From: Novosphingobium sp. 28-62-57 | GTDB taxonomy: Bacteria; Pseudomonadota; Alphaproteobacteria; Sphingomonadales; Sphingomonadaceae | DNA length: 64,000 nucleotides | Assembly: GCA_002256985.1 (NCBI GenBank) | Contig: NCGO01000010.1 | Coordinates: 60,470-124,469 of the forward strand | Direction of reading: 5' to 3' | In this document: piece after piece, positions 1 to 7,705 of the stretch | Position numbering within the stretch: position 1 is the first letter of the stretch | How the letters are laid out: the number at the start of each line of letters is the position of its first letter | Translations under genes and position numbers: made by a program | Notes under the pieces: generated by a model | Databases searched by the model: none | What the model saw: the letters and a program-made list of their open reading frames with translations, nothing else | Told to the model about the DNA's origin: nothing

Positions 1-624
1 CACCACATCATCGCCATCGCCAATGATCCGTGTCACCAGCGGCACCGGGCGCGGTGTTGTCGTCGCCACCAGCCGGGGATCTTCACCCAGCCGCAGCCCC
101 ATCAGCAGGTTGTCCCACACCGCCATCGCGCGGTTTGAACTGTTGTCCCACTTGGCAATCTCGTCGCACCAGGCGTGGCTATGCTGCGGGCCGCGCAAAC
201 TTTCGGGCTCCCCTGCGGAATAGAGGAACGCCTGCGCCCCGTTCGGCCACACCACCCGGCGCACCGAACTTTCCAACACCGGCCGCTGCCACGGCGCCCC
301 GATGGAAAGCAGCCCGCTTTCCCCTTCCACCATCACACTGCGCGCCTCGTGCAGCGATGCCCCCACCAGCGCGATGCGCGCATCGGGGTGGGCCTCGGCC
401 ACTTTGCGCACCCATTCGGCACCCAGCCGCGTCTTGCCAAACCCGCGCCCCGCCATGACCAGCCACACACGCCAGTCCCCTGCCGGAGCCTGCTGGCTCG
501 TCCGCCCCCAGACCTTCCAGTCATAGGGCCATTGTTCGATCTCCTGTTCGGGAATGCGCTTCATCAGCGCGGCGATCTGCTCGTGGCTGGCCTCGGCCAG
601 CCACGTTAGAAATCCCTCAGTCAC
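1..624 (-). CDS. Terminase large subunit (gene transfer agent / phage type), 3' end outside window
   Basis: ATP-driven DNA-packaging motor and nuclease of tailed phages and gene transfer agents. Only the N-terminal 208 codons are visible; the frame stays open to the left edge. The ATPase core is clear: Walker A MAGRGFGKT (about residues 57-65), Walker B-like AWCDE (151-155) and an ATTTPRP coupling segment (188-194). The GTG start at 624 overlaps the stop of the upstream gene by 8 bases (GTGACTGA), which suggests coupled translation. The pairing with a small DNA-binding protein, with no integrase or repressor nearby, fits a domesticated RcGTA-like cluster continuing leftward. A prophage cannot be excluded from this fragment. 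Confidence 0.85.
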   Translation of the reverse strand, partial: MTEGFLTWLAEASHEQIAALMKRIPEQEIEQWPYDWKVWGRTSQQAPAGDWRVWLVMAGRGFGKTRLGAEWVRKVAEAHPDARIALVGASLHEARSVMVEGESGLLSIGAPWQRPVLESSVRRVVWPNGAQAFLYSAGEPESLRGPQHSHAWCDEIAKWDNSSNRAMAVWDNLLMGLRLGEDPRLVATTTPRPVPLVTRIIGDGDDVV

Positions 625-1114
625 CTGATTGGCCTTCGCTCAAAACGGCCCTGCGGCTCGCCAGCACCTCGTCGCGCATGTCCAGCAACCGCTTGTGCAG
701 CGATGCGCGTACCTCTTCCACATCGGCATTGTCGCGGATCGCCCGCTCCTTGGCTACCGTCTCGCGGTGCTGCGAAAGCAGCCGCAGCGCGGTCGCATTA
801 TCAAATTTGGCATCCCCGTCCTTGGGTTCGCCAAAGCGCAACCGGTGCAGCACTTCCATTTCCAGCAGGTCGTATCCCTCGCACAGCGCACCGCGCCATT
901 GCGTCGCGAATTCGTGCTCGGTTCGCTTCAGCTTGTAGGCGTGGCTGGGGTCGATCTTGGCGACCCGGGCGGCGGCGGTCACATTTGATGTCTCGGCCAG
1001 CGCAGCCAGAAAATGCGTCCGCCAATGGCGGTTGTTCGGTTTATCCGATGTCCTGTGCGCAGCAGAAATCCGCGTCCGGCTTGCGCCAGACTTGGACGGA
1101 GTCGATCCGGCCAT
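617..1114 (-). CDS. Small-terminase-like protein upstream of TerL (GTA gp1 position)
   Basis: About 165 residues, very charged, with an HTH-like N-terminal segment (FLAALAETSNVTAAARVAKI) resembling the DNA-binding helices of small terminase subunits. The C-terminal half is predicted to be helical. It lies directly upstream of, and overlaps, the large terminase gene, which is where small terminases or GTA gp1 genes sit. I chose the ATG at 1114 because AAGGA lies about 9 bases before it. An upstream GTG at 1156 would add 14 residues and has GGAGGA about 11 bases away. The role is inferred from position and the HTH-like pattern; the family was not recognised with certainty. Confidence 0.6.
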   Translation of the reverse strand: MAGSTPSKSGASRTRISAAHRTSDKPNNRHWRTHFLAALAETSNVTAAARVAKIDPSHAYKLKRTEHEFATQWRGALCEGYDLLEMEVLHRLRFGEPKDGDAKFDNATALRLLSQHRETVAKERAIRDNADVEEVRASLHKRLLDMRDEVLASRRAVLSEGQSGD

Positions 1115-1343
1115 GCGTGCCCATCCTTGATTTTGGGTGAACTGGTCAAAAGGCACTTCGCAGCCCGTCCTCCGTATCCCCGGAGCGACTCGGTCTTTCG
1201 CGATGTTCCTGTTATGTACCGAATGAGCGTGACGATGTCAACCAGAAAGTGCCAAATAGGTTCGCGGCAATTCCGCTGGCAGAAGTCGCGCCACTCCCCT
1301 AAATGCCACGCCATACCGCAGTGCAACAACGAACGGGTGCCCG

Positions 1344-1985
1344 ATGCTCCGCCGCCTCTACGAATGGACCATGGCCAAGGCCGCGCACCCCCACGCCGAA
1401 TGGTGGCTGGCGCTGTTCGCGTTCCTGGAAGCGAGCTTCTTCCCGATCCCGCCGCACCCGCTGCTCGGCCTGATGTGCCTGGCCGAACCCAAAAAGGCTG
1501 TCCGTTTCGCCGCCATCGCCACGATCGCCTCGGTCATGGGCGGCATGCTCGGCTATGCTATCGGCTATGGCCTCTACGATACCGTCGGCACGCAATTGCT
1601 CGCCGCATTGGGCCTTGCCGAAAGCTTCCCCAAGGCCGCGTGCTACTTGCGCGAATACGGGGCAGAGATCATCATGCTCAAGGGCGCCACGCCCATCCCG
1701 TTCAAACTGCTGACGATCACCGCAGGCTTCATCCAGATGCCGCTGGTCCCTTTCATTCTGGCCAGCGTGGTCAGCCGCTCGATCAGCTTCATGATCGTAG
1801 GCGTGCTGTTCCGTCTGTTCGGGGCCCCGATCAAGCGCTTCATCGACAAATACCTGGGCCTTGTCACCATCGGCTTCGTGCTGCTCGTGGTCGGCGGCTT
1901 CCTCGCCGTCACCATGCTCGGCGGCGGCGAATCGGCGGAAACCAAGGCCAAGTGTGAATTGGCCGCGCCGCTTAACCCAGCTTAA
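1344..1985 (+). CDS. DedA/YqaA family (VTT domain) inner-membrane protein
   Basis: A 213-residue polytopic membrane protein of the SNARE-associated/DedA superfamily, YqaA-like branch. Visible features are the early amphipathic segment with EASFFPIPPHPLLG (about 29-42), a glycine-rich GGMLGYAIGYGLYD membrane segment, the KGATPIPFKLLTITAGF motif (the family's conserved Gly-Pro-Phe region, about 112-128) and a C-terminal hydrophobic helix. The family is linked to lipid scrambling/undecaprenyl-phosphate recycling and envelope homeostasis; the substrate of this member is unknown. Its stop overlaps the stop of the convergent mipA-like gene by four bases. Confidence 0.85.
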   Translation: MLRRLYEWTMAKAAHPHAEWWLALFAFLEASFFPIPPHPLLGLMCLAEPKKAVRFAAIATIASVMGGMLGYAIGYGLYDTVGTQLLAALGLAESFPKAACYLREYGAEIIMLKGATPIPFKLLTITAGFIQMPLVPFILASVVSRSISFMIVGVLFRLFGAPIKRFIDKYLGLVTIGFVLLVVGGFLAVTMLGGGESAETKAKCELAAPLNPA

Positions 1986-2857
1986 AGCCCGAAGCGGAAG
2001 CCGTATCCCAGTCCAACCGTAAACTGCGTGCGTTGCCCGCGCTCGCGGATCAGCGATGATCCGGCGGGCTCCCCGCCCAGCCGGTCCACGCCCGCAAACA
2101 GCGTCACCACGCGCCGCCGGTCGAGCGGGCGAATCACGTTGCCGCCAATGCCATAGGACACGAGCCCGCCATCAGGCCGCGAAACGGCAAGGCCAGTCCG
2201 CACAGCCTGTCCTGCGTCCACCCCGAAATAGGTCTGCATATAATCCGCTGTGGCAAACGTCGCGCGCGGTCCCACCGAATAGAGCACTTTGCCCGTGCGC
2301 CCGGAATACGTGGCCTGAACATCACCAACCACGCCGTCGTGCGCACCAAAGCCTTGCCGCACCTCGGCCCGCGCGCGCCACTGCTGCTTGGTGCCATAGC
2401 GCTTTTCCACAAAGCCGCCCGCTTCGCCCGCCACGCCAATATCGCCCATGCCGATCAAAGCATCACTGCCGCCTGCCAGCTGAAAGGGCGATCCGCCGTT
2501 GCTCTCATTGCGGCCAAAGCGCAGCTTCACCAGCGGCCCGGCCTTCCAGCCATCGGCATTCACTGCGTTCCAGCCCAGCCCGTCGGGCACGGAGAGGAAC
2601 AGCGTGTCTTTGTAATTGATGCGCAAATCGGGAAAAATCGAAAGCGCGGTGTCTTTTGATCCCTGCCACGCCATCCCGAACACTGGGGCCACGCCCACCG
2701 TCATCGTCCAACCCTGCGGCTGCATCGGCGGCCCTGCTGGTCGCGCGCCCGCCGCTGCAGGAGCGCCTGCAGGCAAGGCAGGGGCGGTCTGTGCCAGAAC
2801 CGGTTGCGTCATGGCCAATGCCAGCAGTGGCGCAATTGCTGCCTGAACCAAACGCAT
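1982..2857 (-). CDS. MipA/OmpV family outer-membrane protein
   Basis: 291 residues with a Sec signal peptide (MRLVQAAIAPLLALAMTQPV, cleavage expected after LAQ) and a Pro/Ala-rich linker. A beta-rich body follows with the alternating pattern typical of a 12-strand barrel. It contains the family-like segments GVAPVFGMAWQGSKD and FPDLRINYKD and ends in a C-terminal aromatic/leucine strand (GYGFRFGL). MipA/OmpV proteins sit in the outer membrane and have been tied to murein-synthesising complexes (MipA scaffold for MltA/PBP1B) and to adhesion or antibiotic uptake. It is monocistronic and convergent with the DedA gene. The family call is fairly firm; the function is open. Confidence 0.85.
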   Translation of the reverse strand: MRLVQAAIAPLLALAMTQPVLAQTAPALPAGAPAAAGARPAGPPMQPQGWTMTVGVAPVFGMAWQGSKDTALSIFPDLRINYKDTLFLSVPDGLGWNAVNADGWKAGPLVKLRFGRNESNGGSPFQLAGGSDALIGMGDIGVAGEAGGFVEKRYGTKQQWRARAEVRQGFGAHDGVVGDVQATYSGRTGKVLYSVGPRATFATADYMQTYFGVDAGQAVRTGLAVSRPDGGLVSYGIGGNVIRPLDRRRVVTLFAGVDRLGGEPAGSSLIRERGQRTQFTVGLGYGFRFGL

Positions 2858-3031
2858 GCCTTATTCTCCCTGATGTCAGTAAGACCCGAGCCCGCGCTAT
2901 GCACCGGGCAACCTGAACGAGACTTGTCGTCTCTGTATCGAAACATGGCTAGGGCCTCCAGCAAGCCCCGCCCGCTGTAAAGCCTCTTCCGGCGCGATTG
3001 CCGCACCACATCTGGCCGCCTATGCAGCGCC

Positions 3032-3577
3032 ATGGCCCTTATCGCATTCAACAAACCCTTCGGCGTCCTGTGCCAGTTCACCGATGAACGCACCGGCCCG
3101 CCGCGCCCCACGCTGGCAGATTTCATAGACTACCCCGGCGTATACCCCGCAGGCCGTCTCGATCACGACAGCGAAGGCCTGCTCCTCCTGACCGACGATG
3201 GCCGCCTCCAGGCCCGCATCGCAGACCCGCGCTTCAAACTGCCCAAAACCTACCTCGCCCAAGTCGAAGGCGCGCCCGATGACGCTGCCCTGAACGCCCT
3301 GCGCAAAGGCGTCCGCCTCAAAGACGGCCTCACGCTTCCCGCCGAGGCCGACCTGATCGAAGACCCCGCCCTGTGGCCGCGCGATCCGCCGATCCGCGTG
3401 CGCAAATCCATTCCGGACACGTGGGTGCGCCTCACCATCCGCGAAGGCCGCAACCGCCAGGTCCGCCGCATGACCGCCGCCGTGGGCCACCCCACCTTGC
3501 GCCTCGTCCGCTGGCAAATCGGCGATTGGTCGCTCGAAGGCCTTGCGCCGGGCGAATGGCGCGAAATCAGCCTCTGA
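3032..3577 (+). CDS. rluE: RluE/RsuA-type rRNA large-subunit pseudouridine synthase
   Basis: 181 residues, the short single-domain form without an S4 domain, as in E. coli RluE, which makes pseudouridine 2457 in 23S rRNA. The catalytic motif [10 protein letters not shown] places the nucleophilic aspartate at D44. N-terminal [11 protein letters not shown] and the later KTYLAQVEG and [11 protein letters not shown] segments are RsuA/RluE family blocks. It starts with ATG shortly downstream of the divergent MipA gene and appears monocistronic. The exact target uridine is inferred from length and family only. Confidence 0.88.
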   Translation: MALIAFNKPFGVLCQFTDERTGPPRPTLADFIDYPGVYPAGRLDHDSEGLLLLTDDGRLQARIADPRFKLPKTYLAQVEGAPDDAALNALRKGVRLKDGLTLPAEADLIEDPALWPRDPPIRVRKSIPDTWVRLTIREGRNRQVRRMTAAVGHPTLRLVRWQIGDWSLEGLAPGEWREISL

Positions 3578-3656
3578 ACGCAAAATCGTCTTTCATTTTC
3601 CGAAGGACAATCGGGGAGGGGGACCGCCCGCGTAGCGGGTGGTGGAGGGGCAACGT

Positions 3657-4436
3657 TTAGCGCTTCACCGACGCCTTCTCCGCCTCGGCAATTGCTGCGC
3701 GTGCAATCGGCTCCATCACGGTATAGCCCTTCGCGTTCGGGTGAATGCCATCAGGCGCAACATCCGGATTCATCCCACCCTCGGCATTGACCAGTGCTGC
3801 GTGATAATCAGCAAACACCGCGCCGCGCAGCTTGGCAAAGTCCTTTAGCCAGGCGTTCAGCATCACCACTTGCTTTGCCGGGGCCAGTTGCGGCTTCCAT
3901 GGAAACTTGGCGGCTGGCAGAATGCTGCCGATCACCACGGCAATGCCATTGGCCCGCGCGATATCGACCATCGCAGCGATATGGTTGGTATACATTTCGG
4001 CGCTGCTGGGGCCGCTATTGCCTGCGATATCGTTGGTGCCGATCATGATGTGCACCACCTTGGGTCGCAGCCGCACCACGTCCTGATAGAAGCGCACCAG
4101 AATCTGCGGGCTGGTCTGCCCGCTGATCCCGCGCCCCACCGCGCCGCTGACGAACAGCGATGGCGCAAGGCCCACCCAGCGTTCGGTAATCGAATCGCCG
4201 ATGAACACCACGCGTGGCGCTTGCGCCAATTGCTTGTCGGCTTCGGCAAAGCGGCACTGCCACGCCCAGTCATACTGCCGCACATACGGATGGGCAAAGT
4301 TCAGCCCGCGCTGGTCGGCGAGGCAGGGCTTGTCCATCATGCCTTCGTCAGGCGGCGTCACCACCGCAGGCGGGCCATTCTGCGCCATCGCCGGGCTCGC
4401 CAGCAGCGCCAGAACAGCCGCCAATACCTGCCGCAT
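3657..4436 (-). CDS. Exported SGNH/GDSL-family esterase or lipase
   Basis: 259 residues with a cleavable signal peptide (LLASPAMA). It has the SGNH catalytic blocks: GDS with nucleophile S82 (FIGDSITERW), block III GTND (N135) and block V DGIH (D229, H232). It therefore hydrolyses an ester or deacetylates a sugar or lipid in the periplasm; the substrate cannot be read from sequence. Its ATG overlaps the stop of the serine palmitoyltransferase gene by one base (TGATG), so the two are probably co-translated. A role in sphingolipid or envelope-glycan tailoring is a reasonable guess, not shown. The frame stays open upstream inside the spt gene, but the signal peptide fixes the start at 4436. Confidence 0.85.
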   Translation of the reverse strand: MRQVLAAVLALLASPAMAQNGPPAVVTPPDEGMMDKPCLADQRGLNFAHPYVRQYDWAWQCRFAEADKQLAQAPRVVFIGDSITERWVGLAPSLFVSGAVGRGISGQTSPQILVRFYQDVVRLRPKVVHIMIGTNDIAGNSGPSSAEMYTNHIAAMVDIARANGIAVVIGSILPAAKFPWKPQLAPAKQVVMLNAWLKDFAKLRGAVFADYHAALVNAEGGMNPDVAPDGIHPNAKGYTVMEPIARAAIAEAEKASVKR

Positions 4437-5635
4437 CAGATGATCCCCACGGCCTTTCCGGCGCGCTCGAACATGCCGATGATCGTCTGCACCTGATCGG
4501 CGGTGTGCTCTGCGCACAGCGAACAGCGCAGCAGCGTCATCCCCGCAGGCGTTGCCGGTGGGCGGGCCAGATTCACGTAAAGGCCTTCGTGCAGGAGCGC
4601 TTCCCACATCGCTGCGCCGCGCTCCAGATCGGGCATGATCACCGCAATGATCGCGCTCTGCGCTTCGGGCGTGCCCAGCGAAAAGCCCTTGTCGCGCAAG
4701 CCCTGATGCAGGGTGCGCGAATTTTCCCACAAATGCGCGCGCTTGGCCTCGCCGTGCATCAGCTTGCGGATGCTGGTGGTGGCGGTGTGCATCACGCTGG
4801 GCGGCAGGGAAGCTGTGAACACATAAGGGCGGCATACCAGCCGCAGGATTTCAAACTTCGGGTGGTTCGAAACACAAAAGCCGCCCACCGTGCCGACCGA
4901 CTTCGAGAACGTGCCGATCACGAAGTCCACCTGATCAAGGCAGCCCTGATCTTCAGCCACGCCGCGCCCGTTGGGGCCGATGAAGCCCATCGAATGCGCC
5001 TCGTCCACCAGCACCATCGCGCCATGTTCCTTGGCCACGCGGATCATCTCCTTCAGCGGGGCAATATCGCCCAGCATCGAATAGACGCCTTCCAGGATCA
5101 CCAGCTTGCCCGCGCCTTCGGGCACGCGCTTAAGGCGCTTTTCCATCGCCACGATGTCGTTGTGCTTGAACGGCACCACCTCGGCATCGCCCATCTTGCA
5201 GCCGTCCCAGATGGAGGCGTGGCTGTCGATGTCGAGGATGATGTAATCGCCCTTGCCTGCCATCGTGCTGATGATGCCAAGATTGGCCTGATAGCCGGTG
5301 GAAAAGACCATCGCATGGTCCATCCCATAGAACTCCTTGAGCGCCTGTTCGCAGGCGCGGTGCCCGGCATAAGTGCCGTTCAGCACGCGGCTGCCGGTCG
5401 TGCCCGATCCGTAATCGTCAAGCGCCTGCTTGCCCGCCGCGATCACGTCCGGATCAAAGGTCATGCCCATGTAGTTGTAGGTGCCCAGCAGGATCGTCTC
5501 GCGCCCGTTGCACACTGCCACCGTGGGGCTCAGCACCCGCTCCATCACCAGATTGAACGGGTCTTCCACCCCGCCCGCCAGCAATGCACGGCGCTGTTCA
5601 ATCAGCGGGTCGAACTTTGAAAAAAGGTCGGTCAT
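4436..5635 (-). CDS. spt: Serine palmitoyltransferase (sphingolipid biosynthesis)
   Basis: 399-residue PLP enzyme of the alpha-oxoamine synthase family that condenses L-serine with palmitoyl-CoA or an acyl-ACP to 3-ketodihydrosphingosine, the first step of sphingolipid synthesis. Visible are the substrate-binding NYMGM segment (54-58), GSGTTGSRVLNGT (76-88), DEAHSMG (211-217, cofactor-stacking histidine nearby) and the Schiff-base lysine K245 in GTFSKSVGTVGG. Length and motifs match the soluble Sphingomonas SPT better than ALAS or BioF; a true BioF lies at 45.7 kb. A dedicated ACP gene is upstream on the same strand and an SGNH hydrolase is coupled downstream. Confidence 0.92.
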   Translation of the reverse strand: MTDLFSKFDPLIEQRRALLAGGVEDPFNLVMERVLSPTVAVCNGRETILLGTYNYMGMTFDPDVIAAGKQALDDYGSGTTGSRVLNGTYAGHRACEQALKEFYGMDHAMVFSTGYQANLGIISTMAGKGDYIILDIDSHASIWDGCKMGDAEVVPFKHNDIVAMEKRLKRVPEGAGKLVILEGVYSMLGDIAPLKEMIRVAKEHGAMVLVDEAHSMGFIGPNGRGVAEDQGCLDQVDFVIGTFSKSVGTVGGFCVSNHPKFEILRLVCRPYVFTASLPPSVMHTATTSIRKLMHGEAKRAHLWENSRTLHQGLRDKGFSLGTPEAQSAIIAVIMPDLERGAAMWEALLHEGLYVNLARPPATPAGMTLLRCSLCAEHTADQVQTIIGMFERAGKAVGII

Positions 5636-5663
5636 CTTCGATCTCTTGTCCTGAAATCTACCC

Positions 5664-5770
5664 CGATCCGCTCATCCTGAGCCTGTCGAAGGGCGCTCGT
5701 CCTGAGCCTGTCGAAGGACGCTTGGGCAGCGCCGGATGTTTCGACAGGCTCAGGACCAGCGGGTTTGGGC
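5664..5770. repeat. Palindromic intergenic repeat cluster (GAGCCTGTCGAAGG family)
   Basis: Two direct copies of a TCCTGAGCCTGTCGAAGG core (about 5674-5692 and 5700-5717) and an inverted copy (5740-5755) lie between the ACP and SPT genes. The same family recurs at 24733-24910 and, in frame, inside coaBC at 29738-29813. Transcript from the ACP gene would fold here, so it may attenuate or stabilise the message. Confidence 0.85.
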
Positions 5771-5783
5771 GGCCGTAACTGTC

Positions 5784-6023
5784 TTATCCCTGAAGCTTTG
5801 TCACCGCATCGACCAGCTGACCGTAATTCTCGATCTCGGCCTGCTGGTTCATGCTTATGATAATGTCGAATTCGTCTTCGATTGCCGCCACAAAGTCCAT
5901 CACGGTCAGGCTGTCCCATTCAAGGTCGCCTGCAAAAGTGATCGCATCGGTCACCTCGATGCCCTTCTTGTTGAAGGGGCCGATCAGTTCGGCGATCTTT
6001 TCGGCGGTTGCGGCGCGATCCAT
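5784..6023 (-). CDS. Acyl carrier protein, SPT-associated
   Basis: 79-residue acidic carrier protein with the phosphopantetheine attachment motif WDSLTVMDF, attachment serine S38. It lies about 150 bases upstream of spt on the same strand, separated by a repeat cluster. In Caulobacter-type sphingolipid loci a specialised ACP is encoded next to spt and delivers the acyl group, so this is most likely that ACP rather than the housekeeping fatty-acid AcpP. It differs from typical AcpP in having DSL preceded by Trp and in its short N-terminus. Confidence 0.9.
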   Translation of the reverse strand: MDRAATAEKIAELIGPFNKKGIEVTDAITFAGDLEWDSLTVMDFVAAIEDEFDIIISMNQQAEIENYGQLVDAVTKLQG

Positions 6024-6169
6024 TACGTGTTCTCCATCGGGCGATCAAAAGCGCCCCTGCCAGACGATTAAGGCCGAAAAGCGGCCAATGGGCTTGCTTG
6101 TCAAGCGTTCGCCCCTTGTGCCATGCGGTTTATCCGCCAAAGATGCTACGAAGCGCGTGTGGGGGAATC

Positions 6170-6793
6170 ATGCCAGTCAATGAAACGCAGGCCGAACGTC
6201 AGGTCGTCCAGTTGCCTGACCCGGCACCTGAGAAGCCCGTGGTCCGCCCCGTGGCAACACCATCGGTGCCTTCGCCCTCAGGCTTTTCCAACCACGCCAT
6301 CCAGCTGATCCGCACCACGCAGCAGGCCAATCTGTCGCTCAGCCGCATGGCGGATTCAAAAGCATCGATCCTGATGGGTGCCACGTTCGTGGTGTTCACG
6401 ATTGCGGTGGGGCAGTCCAAGAACGGGGCGATGCCGTGGTCGCTGGCGGTTCTGGCATTTTTCGCCTTCATCTCGGCAATTTGTGCAATGCTCACCGTGC
6501 TGCCCTCGATCGGCGGCACCCGCACCGCCAAGGTCAATCAGGTCAGGCCGAACAAGCTGTTCTTCGGCTTCTTCGCGCAGATGGATGAAGACGATTGGAC
6601 GGATTCGATCCTGACCGACCTGCGCAGCGACGAGGCCATCTTCCGCACGATGCTCCACGATATCTACCAGAACGGCCAAGTCCTGCAGAGCAAGAAATAT
6701 CGCTATCTTTCGATGGCCTATCGCATCTTCATGCTGGGTCTGTGCCTGACCGCCATTTCGTTCATCATCGAATATGTGGTGCGTTACACTTGA
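6170..6793 (+). CDS. Pycsar-effector-like (DUF5706) membrane protein, orphan
   Basis: 207 residues: a disordered Pro-rich N-terminus, a helix carrying LSRMADSKASILMG (about 59-72), two adjacent membrane helices (about 68-85 and 93-115), a polar middle region (DEDDWTDSIL) and a C-terminal membrane helix (about 182-201). The (A)D-x-KASIL-helix followed by two membrane spans matches the PycTM/DUF5706 effector family, which in Pycsar immunity opens membrane pores on binding cCMP or cUMP. No adjacent nucleotidyl cyclase is present, so it is an orphan or has a housekeeping role. The ATG at 6170 is preceded by GGGGGAA. Family call by pattern only. Confidence 0.6.
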   Translation: MPVNETQAERQVVQLPDPAPEKPVVRPVATPSVPSPSGFSNHAIQLIRTTQQANLSLSRMADSKASILMGATFVVFTIAVGQSKNGAMPWSLAVLAFFAFISAICAMLTVLPSIGGTRTAKVNQVRPNKLFFGFFAQMDEDDWTDSILTDLRSDEAIFRTMLHDIYQNGQVLQSKKYRYLSMAYRIFMLGLCLTAISFIIEYVVRYT

Positions 6794-6851
6794 GCTTGGT
6801 GGCGTTCTCTCATGGCAACGTGTCATGGCCGCGCAAGCCATTGTTCCAAAC

Positions 6852-6939
6852 GTCATCCTGAACTTGGTTCAGGATCCATTTCTCACATCACGCGGCAGTC
6901 TGATCCGCAAGATGGATCCTGAAACAAGTTCAGGATGAC
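6852..6939. repeat. Inverted repeat (GTCATCCTGAAC...GTTCAGGATGAC)
   Basis: Two 28-base arms, 6852-6879 and 6912-6939, are near-perfect inverted copies separated by 32 bases. They lie between the convergent ends of the DUF5706 gene and the divK-like gene, and could act as a bidirectional transcription stop or a REP element. Confidence 0.85.
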
Positions 6940-6990
6940 GAATGAGCTTCGTGACCAGCGCCGATCATGAACCAACCTACAGAAAATCCA

Positions 6991-7359
6991 TCACACCAGC
7001 GCATTCACCGCCACCATGAACGGCGCAATCGACACTGGCTTGGCCAGATATCCCTCGGCCCCCGCATCGCGGATCGCCTCTTCGTCGCCCTTTCCGGCAT
7101 AGGCGGTGACGGCGAGGATCGGGATGGCTTTCAGCTCCTCGTCCGCCTTCAACTGTTCGATCAGATCCATGCCCGAAATGTCGGGCAGCTGGATATCCAT
7201 GATGACAAGGTGTGGCATGAACAGGCGCGTGCGTTCGATCGCTACGCGTCCATCGGCCACCGGCTCCACCTCGAATCCCTTGGCGCGCAGCAGGTCGCAG
7301 AACAGCTTGCGGTTGAGGTCGTTGTCCTCGACAACCAGAATTCTTTTTGCCACTGACAC
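6991..7359 (-). CDS. divK: DivK-like single-domain response regulator
   Basis: 122-residue stand-alone receiver domain. Acidic pocket ED (11-12), phospho-acceptor D55 (IMDIQLPD), switch threonine T85 (AVTAYAGKG) and K107 (LAKPVS) are all present, and there is no output domain. Length and the VEDNDLNRKLF start resemble Caulobacter DivK, which relays cell-cycle phosphorylation to DivL/CckA and PleC/DivJ. I prefer the GTG at 7359 because GGGAAA lies about 6 bases before it; a longer start at 7389 would add ten unlikely residues. The usual neighbour PleD is not here. A short GCACCT repeat lies just upstream (7371-7408). Confidence 0.8.
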   Translation of the reverse strand: MSVAKRILVVEDNDLNRKLFCDLLRAKGFEVEPVADGRVAIERTRLFMPHLVIMDIQLPDISGMDLIEQLKADEELKAIPILAVTAYAGKGDEEAIRDAGAEGYLAKPVSIAPFMVAVNALV

Positions 7360-7370
7360 GCCTGTTTCCC

Positions 7371-7408
7371 GAACTGCACCTAGAAGCACCTGACAGCACC
7401 TAAACGCC
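7371..7408. repeat. GCACCT triple-repeat element, copy 1
   Basis: Three imperfect 10-base direct units starting GCACCT lie between the divK-like gene and the DUF3572 gene. It aligns with copy 2 at 28464-28500 over about 32 bases and with copy 3 inside a glycosyltransferase gene at 56671-56694. Confidence 0.6.
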
Positions 7409-7429
7409 CCTTATGCCCCGCGAAAGGCC

Positions 7430-7705
7430 CTGACAATCATCCGCGAGCCTTCCTCCACGCCAGATGCCGCCGCCATCGCGCTGCAAGCGCTCGGCTGGGT
7501 CCTGTCCGATGGCCCCCGCGCCGAACGCTTTCTGGGATTGACCGGCCTTAGCCCGGACGAATTGCGCGCCGGGCTGGGTGATCCCGCCATTTTGGGTGCA
7601 GTTCTCGAATTTCTCGCCAATCACGAAGCAGACCTTGTCAACGCGGCCTTCGCGCTCGACATCTCGCCCGAGGCGATCATCGCCGCCCGAAAGGAATTGT
7701 CATGA
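7430..7705 (+). CDS. DUF3572 family protein with a non-standard start
   Basis: About 91 residues. The frame is clear (ALQALGWVLSD, RFLGLTGLSPDELRAGL, FLANHEADLV, AFALDISPEA) and matches the small helical DUF3572 family of Alphaproteobacteria, of unknown function. No ATG, GTG or TTG precedes the conserved part in frame; the first plausible initiator is CTG at 7430, with AAAGG only 2 bases before it. ATC at 7436 would be better spaced. The stop overlaps the ATG of the HAD gene (ATGA), so translation of this frame probably feeds the downstream genes. Start uncertain, gene likely real. Confidence 0.65.
   Translation: MTIIREPSSTPDAAAIALQALGWVLSDGPRAERFLGLTGLSPDELRAGLGDPAILGAVLEFLANHEADLVNAAFALDISPEAIIAARKELS

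Noticed and set aside
4214-5620. 468-codon forward ORF across SPT and SGNH genes
   Set aside because: Both reverse-strand genes have full catalytic motifs. The forward product is His/Ala/Arg-rich noise.
5664-5770. Possible CRISPR array or IS end
   Set aside because: Repeats are inverted as well as direct, with irregular spacing and no spacers or transposase. They fit REP-like elements.
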